This document shows, one piece after another, positions 25,345 to 28,485 of a DNA stretch of 28,485 bases. How positions within the stretch are numbered: position 1 is the stretch's first letter; every line of letters begins with the position of its first letter. The notes below the pieces were generated by a model that saw only the letters and a program-made list of their open reading frames with translations, was not told the DNA's origin and ran no database searches. Both the position numbers and the translations under genes were made by a program. Origin of the DNA: an uncultured Spirochaetales bacterium (lineage in GTDB: Bacteria; UBP6; UBA1177); assembly GCA_902780365.1 (NCBI GenBank), contig CACZFE010000001.1, positions 1-28,485 of the forward strand. Reading direction: 5' to 3'.

Positions 25345-25398
25345 TACCTTTTAGGGTATAATCCGAAAGTTTTGCTATGGTTTTATACCCGAAAGGGT
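25344..25398 (+). repeat. Nested short inverted repeats after the FAD oxidoreductase gene
   Basis: Four segments can pair in alternative ways: ATACC (25344-25348), GGGTATAA (25354-25361), TTATACCC (25383-25390) and GGGT (25395-25398). The first two make a 5-bp hairpin overlapping the stop codon, the middle two an 8-bp perfect stem with a 21-nt loop, and ACCC-GAAA-GGGT (25387-25398) a tetraloop hairpin. CCGAAAG occurs twice (25363, 25389). There is no clear T-tract, so a terminator role is uncertain. Confidence 0.5.
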
Positions 25399-25423
25399 GT
25401 TATGCTGGTTTTTACTCGCTTGA

Positions 25424-25536
25424 ATATTGAAAAGTTGCCATTTTTGCCTTGAAAAGATATTGAAAAGTTGACTTTTTCAGCCAATAATTATATTGAAAAG
25501 TTGGTTTTTTCGGCCAAAAAATATATTGAAAAGTTG
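25424..25536 (+). repeat. Direct-repeat array B: four ATATTGAAAAGTTG copies at exact 33-bp period
   Basis: The identical 14-mer ATATTGAAAAGTTG occurs at 25424-25437, 25457-25470, 25490-25503 and 25523-25536, each 33 bp from the next. The 19-bp spacers are partly alike, with a T-run followed by GCC in the first three. The period equals that of array A, although the core differs. The array lies in the gap between convergent genes and is followed in frame by the relic of an ATPase gene. Core length is far below CRISPR repeats and no cas gene is near. Confidence 0.92.
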
Positions 25537-25542
25537 GTTCTT

Positions 25543-25602
25543 GAGGAAAATCAAAAAGGGAAAATCGTCTGTCTGCCGGTCTATTTCGTGATGTTTTTCT
25601 GA
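25543..25602 (+). pseudogene. C-terminal relic of a second DUF4143-family ATPase gene
   Basis: The frame GAG GAA ... TTC TGA ends with QKGKIVCLPVYFVMFF and a stop at 25600-25602. The intact ATPase at 22690-24039 ends with EKNGIFYLPLYMTPLL and a stop. Aligned without gaps, K, I, L, P and Y coincide and most other positions are conservative; '(I/L).YLP.Y' at the very end is the usual finish of this family. The frame continues upstream through repeat units 2-4 to a TGA at 25450-25452 without a good start codon. The simplest reading is an internal deletion that removed about 430 codons and joined the upstream array to the gene's last codons. Confidence 0.6.
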
Positions 25603-25605
25603 GGG

Positions 25606-26832
25606 TCAGGAGTTGATTTTGTAGTGAAGGAGCTCTTTGTAGAGGTCAAAATATTCATCAGCCATCCTTTCGGAAGAAAATTTTTTGCTTGCTAAAACAG
25701 CGTTTTCTGACATTTTCTGCCTTAAATCGTCATCGTCCAACAGTCTGGAGAGCGCATTTGTCAGCATTTCTCCGTTTTTGTATTCAACAACGAAACCTGT
25801 TTTGTTGTTTTCAACGATCTCGGGGACTCCGCCAGTTTCAAAGGTGACTACCGGAAGTCCGCATGCAAGGGATTCTATTGCAGTCAAGGGGCAGTTGTCC
25901 GCCAAAGTCGGAAAGAGATAAATATCGGATGCCGAATATAGTTGAGCCATAGTTTTTGGCTCTTTGACATAGCCGAAATCAAGCCAGTTTTCTGATTTTT
26001 GTTTTCCTTCTCCGCCAATATTTAAAAATAGGATATCATTACGGTTTTTCAGTTTTTTTAATGCTTGGAAAACAAATTCGCCGCCTTTGAACGGATTCTT
26101 CACTCCTCCGTTTGCAGAAAAAAGGACTATTTTTTTGTTATCTGGGAGTCCGAGTTTTTTTCTTGCTTCGGCTTTGTCGGCTTTTTGAAAGTTTTCGAGA
26201 TCGATTCCGTTGTAGATGAGGCGGACATCTTTGTTTTTCAAGAAACTTTCTTCAACGCATTTTTTCAGCCAGAGTGACGGAGTGACTATTGTGAAATTGG
26301 CAGATTTAAAGTTCTTTTTTTTGTAATTCCAAAGAAATTTTGTTCGGTCTTTTTTGATTGCCGGGTAAATATCCAGTCTCTCGCAGTTTCCGCAGCCTGT
26401 TTTCCATTTTTCGCACTCAAAAGAGTGAGCGCAGTGTCCGGTAATTGGGAACATGTCGTGAAATGTCCAAACAATAGGAGCAATTTTTGAAAGTTTCGGA
26501 AGAAGATTTGTCTGGAAATAGCCGCCATGAATGTTGTTAAGATGAATGATGTCCGGAGCGTATTCCTTGGCTTTTTTCAAGATTTTATTCGATGACAATG
26601 GAATAAAACAATACTGAAAACCCAATAAATTCAAAAACTTATCAAAACATTTTTCGAAAAACCAAATAGGTCTTGATCTGGTTGCGATGACATTTTTCTT
26701 ATCGGAGAATTTTTCTGAAACCAAAAACAGAGTTTCAATTTCGTATTTACTTGAAAGCAATTCAGACAAACTGTCTGCAAGAAGTGCCGCTCCTCCTGCT
26801 ATGTCTGCTGTGCCTATAAACAGAACTTTCAT
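25606..26832 (-). CDS. Glycosyltransferase family 4 (GT-B fold)
   Basis: 408 residues. It begins MKVLFIGTADIAGGAALLADSL, the glycine-rich acceptor loop of GT-B enzymes, and has the WTFHDMFPITGHCAHS segment with a Cys cluster (C134, C140, C147, C150; CEKWKTGCGNC) typical of a WcaC-like GT4 subgroup. The donor-binding region shows VTPSLWL, IYNGID, YSASDIYLFPTLADNCPLTAIE320SLACGLPVVTF, matching the conserved E-x7-E area. It retains an NDP-sugar donor mechanism. Start at 26832 overlaps the stop of the upstream GT gene by four bases (ATGA), so they are coupled. It probably adds one sugar to a surface polysaccharide; which sugar is unknown. Confidence 0.92.
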   Translation of the reverse strand: MKVLFIGTADIAGGAALLADSLSELLSSKYEIETLFLVSEKFSDKKNVIATRSRPIWFFEKCFDKFLNLLGFQYCFIPLSSNKILKKAKEYAPDIIHLNNIHGGYFQTNLLPKLSKIAPIVWTFHDMFPITGHCAHSFECEKWKTGCGNCERLDIYPAIKKDRTKFLWNYKKKNFKSANFTIVTPSLWLKKCVEESFLKNKDVRLIYNGIDLENFQKADKAEARKKLGLPDNKKIVLFSANGGVKNPFKGGEFVFQALKKLKNRNDILFLNIGGEGKQKSENWLDFGYVKEPKTMAQLYSASDIYLFPTLADNCPLTAIESLACGLPVVTFETGGVPEIVENNKTGFVVEYKNGEMLTNALSRLLDDDDLRQKMSENAVLASKKFSSERMADEYFDLYKELLHYKINS

Positions 26833-27752
26833 CTCTTTCTTTTTAAAATTATAAGCCAGTTTTTGATCTTTCGGCGGATGATGTCTTTCAAACCGTATTT
26901 ATAGTTCGATGCGAACAAGTCATTGATTTTATTATCAAATTCCAACTTGACAGGAAAACTGAAATCGACTTTCTGACCAATTTCAGTTGGCATTTTTTTG
27001 TTGTTTTTAACATTGCCGCAATGTGTTCCGCTGCCGTCAAGCCCGATATTTTCTACAAAAGTTTTTGTCGGAAAAACAGTGTATTTATCCTTTAAAGCAT
27101 TGTCTGCGTAAAAACGGATGGCCCACGAGTCGATAAAGCCTTCCATCTGTAATTTCAGCAAATATGGCGCATCATTTCCTCCGCGCTGGAGTTTTTTCCA
27201 AAGGTTTTGGTCCTTTTTTATATTTTCCCACTGCAGCATATCCCAGTCAACATCGTTCCAGCGGTCAATCCAGGTCCCCCAGCCCCAACTTGAATTTCGG
27301 TAAGCTAAGAACAGAAAATCCTTGCATATTTCTGTCATTTTTTCATTCGGGACAAAACCTGAAACTGAGTATATCCGCTTGTCGCTTTCATACTTATCCA
27401 GAGCTTCGTTCATAAATTCGAGAAAATTGGGAGCGGTGAGAATGTCGTCTTCAATAATTATCGCTTTTCCGTGCTTGTTTATCACTTTTGTGATGCCCGA
27501 AATTATTGAATCGGCACAGCCGATGTTTGTTTCAGCCTCGGTGACGACAACCTGCTTAAAACCATCGATTTTATTGATTATTTCCCGGACCCTGTTCACA
27601 TTTTCAAAATCCTTTTCTTTCTTCGCGGCATCGGAAAAAACATAAAGAAGTGAATCTTTTGCGAGAGTGTTTTTTTTCAGTGCGTTAAGTACCGTTTCCG
27701 TGTGTTTCGGGCGGTTATAGACGAAAAAAACTATCGGTGCGAGGTCAGTCAT
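26829..27752 (-). CDS. GT-A type glycosyltransferase (GT2-like)
   Basis: 307 residues from the ATG at 27752; an upstream GTG at 27788 in the same frame would overlap the preceding gene and is less likely. APIVFFVYNRPKHTETVLNAL opens the Rossmann-like nucleotide-binding half, AETNIGCADSI follows, and AIIIEDDILTAPNFLEF carries the DxD-type metal/NDP-sugar motif (E101-D102-D103). The later SSWGWGTWIDRW segment is shared by a subgroup of bacterial glycosyltransferases in capsule and O-antigen loci. No membrane segment. It starts 8 bp after the PD-(D/E)XK gene and overlaps the GT4 gene by four bases, so all three are likely one operon. Specificity unknown. Confidence 0.88.
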   Translation of the reverse strand: MTDLAPIVFFVYNRPKHTETVLNALKKNTLAKDSLLYVFSDAAKKEKDFENVNRVREIINKIDGFKQVVVTEAETNIGCADSIISGITKVINKHGKAIIIEDDILTAPNFLEFMNEALDKYESDKRIYSVSGFVPNEKMTEICKDFLFLAYRNSSWGWGTWIDRWNDVDWDMLQWENIKKDQNLWKKLQRGGNDAPYLLKLQMEGFIDSWAIRFYADNALKDKYTVFPTKTFVENIGLDGSGTHCGNVKNNKKMPTEIGQKVDFSFPVKLEFDNKINDLFASNYKYGLKDIIRRKIKNWLIILKRKR

Positions 27753-27760
27753 GGTTTGTT

Positions 27761-28405
27761 CTACTTTTGATATTTTTCGATCACACATTCGTGGACTTTG
27801 GTTGTTTTGTCGTAATTTACGCCGACAAGAAGCAGATTATCGAGATAATTCTCAAAACCGGCGGGATATTTTTTGTTTTTGATCTGTGTTATTGCTGTGT
27901 CTGCATCTTTGTCATATTTAAGCTCAATAATCATTGCCGGATCTTTTTTGTTAAGCGGGATAAAGCCTATATCGGCAAAACCGTAACCCGCAGGAAGTTC
28001 CTTGATTATCGTGTATTTCGATTTCGCCGTGTAATACGCTAAAATTATTGCTGTTTTAAGTGATGATTCGTCGTTGTAGTCAAGCGGATCAGCAACTGAA
28101 ACATGGGCTTCGTCGAGTGCTGCAGCGACTCTTTCGGCAACGCCCTGCTGTGTCCATTTCAGCAGTTTTTCCGAATTTCTTATCATTTCAGCGATTTTGC
28201 TGAAATTCGCGGAATCACCGACTGCCGATTCCCACTCTTCTCTGATTTCTTTGTTCGGAATACGACAAAGTTTTGTTGATTTGTCATAATTCAGATAACC
28301 GAGATGAATGAGATAGGTCAGCACATTGTCGCGGTTTTTTATCTCATTCAAAGAAACTTTGTTGGTTTCTAATCCTAGTATTTTATAATAATCTTTGAAT
28401 ATCAT
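27761..28405 (-). CDS. PD-(D/E)XK nuclease-superfamily protein, lacks the usual AAA-ATPase-like N-terminus
   Basis: 214 residues. The sequence matches the C-terminal part of the large AAA-ATPase_like + PDDEXK_9 (DUF1703) proteins: LTYLIHLGYLNYD and IPNKEIREEW correspond to the linker after the ATPase domain, and GYGFADIGFI (D145), MIIELKYDK (E161, K163) and ITQI (Q174) form the nuclease-like core. Full-length relatives are roughly 500 residues or more and begin with an ATPase domain, absent here. It is not simply cut by the window edge: GGAGGA seven bases upstream and a good promoter at 28439-28467 precede it. It is therefore a shortened, expressed form or an old truncation that gained a start. 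It leads the glycosyltransferase operon. Substrate and role are unknown. Confidence 0.85.
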   Translation of the reverse strand: MIFKDYYKILGLETNKVSLNEIKNRDNVLTYLIHLGYLNYDKSTKLCRIPNKEIREEWESAVGDSANFSKIAEMIRNSEKLLKWTQQGVAERVAAALDEAHVSVADPLDYNDESSLKTAIILAYYTAKSKYTIIKELPAGYGFADIGFIPLNKKDPAMIIELKYDKDADTAITQIKNKKYPAGFENYLDNLLLVGVNYDKTTKVHECVIEKYQK

Positions 28406-28438
28406 TTAAACATCCTCCGAATTTACTAATTCATTTGC

Positions 28439-28467
28439 ATTATATCAAAATTTTTTTTATTTGTGAA
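28439..28467 (-). promoter_or_regulatory. Sigma70-type promoter for the PD-(D/E)XK-GT operon
   Basis: Minus-strand TTCACA (28462-28467) and a perfect TATAAT (28439-28444) are 17 bp apart, 34 bp upstream of the start codon. Together with the SD at 28413-28418 it shows that the short gene has complete expression signals. Confidence 0.55.
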
Positions 28468-28485
28468 TAGATATTTTACATAATA

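Noticed and set aside
25424..25536. Array B as a CRISPR array
   Set aside because: The conserved core is only 14 bp, spacers are 19 bp and partly alike, and no cas gene is nearby.
25453..25602. Array B as an expressed 11-residue peptide repeat (33 bp = 11 codons)
   Set aside because: The frame is closed by TGA at 25450-25452, has no start codon with an SD, and array A shows the same period without an open frame joined to its gene.

Overview
The window looks like chromosomal DNA of a Gram-negative bacterium of moderate GC content. The envelope genes say so: two lipoproteins with clear lipoboxes, a soluble-type lytic transglycosylase, and an outer-membrane beta-barrel protein ending in Phe. 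It uses the MEP isoprenoid route (ispE). Ribosome binding sites are strong (AGGAGG type) and promoters look sigma70-like. I cannot name the phylum from sequence alone. No rRNA, tRNA, CRISPR array or transposase gene was seen.

Layout. 1-4115 (+): possible tail of an upstream gene, an ApbE-type flavin transferase without signal peptide, and a 1040-residue zinc-ribbon/P-loop/helical-repeat protein. 4122-13544 (-): ispE, an M3 metallopeptidase lipoprotein, a lytic transglycosylase, a PP2C phosphatase fused to a cyclic-nucleotide-binding-like domain, and a large Tyr-rich beta-propeller lipoprotein. 13703-14270 (+): a secreted DUF1566 protein behind a near-consensus promoter. 14295-16580 (-): an ACT-domain protein coupled to an outer-membrane barrel protein. 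16724-18069 (+): a hotdog thioesterase overlapping a UDP-glucuronate decarboxylase. 18083-19947 (-): a secreted Cys-rich Ada-like metal-binding protein with a strong terminator, and a phosphomannomutase/phosphoglucomutase. 20059-22554 (+): polA, apparently without proofreading residues. 22599-25602 (+): an AAA_14/DUF4143 ATPase with its own repeat array, an FAD-dependent UGM-like oxidoreductase, then a second repeat array and the tail of a second, deleted ATPase gene. 25606-28467 (-): two glycosyltransferases and a PD-(D/E)XK protein.

The sugar-nucleotide and glycan genes (UXS, PMM/PGM, FAD oxidoreductase, GT4, GT2) suggest that the right half belongs to surface polysaccharide synthesis.

The most unusual signal is a pair of short direct-repeat arrays with exactly the same 33-bp period but different core motifs: GGAATCGTG x3 at 22599-22673 and ATATTGAAAAGTTG x4 at 25424-25536. 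The first ends 16 bp before the start codon of an intact AAA_14/DUF4143 ATPase. The second runs straight into about 20 codons that match the C-terminus of the same ATPase family. This suggests a modular 'iteron array + DUF4143 ATPase' unit present twice, intact once and internally deleted once. I know of no described system of this kind, but I could not search.
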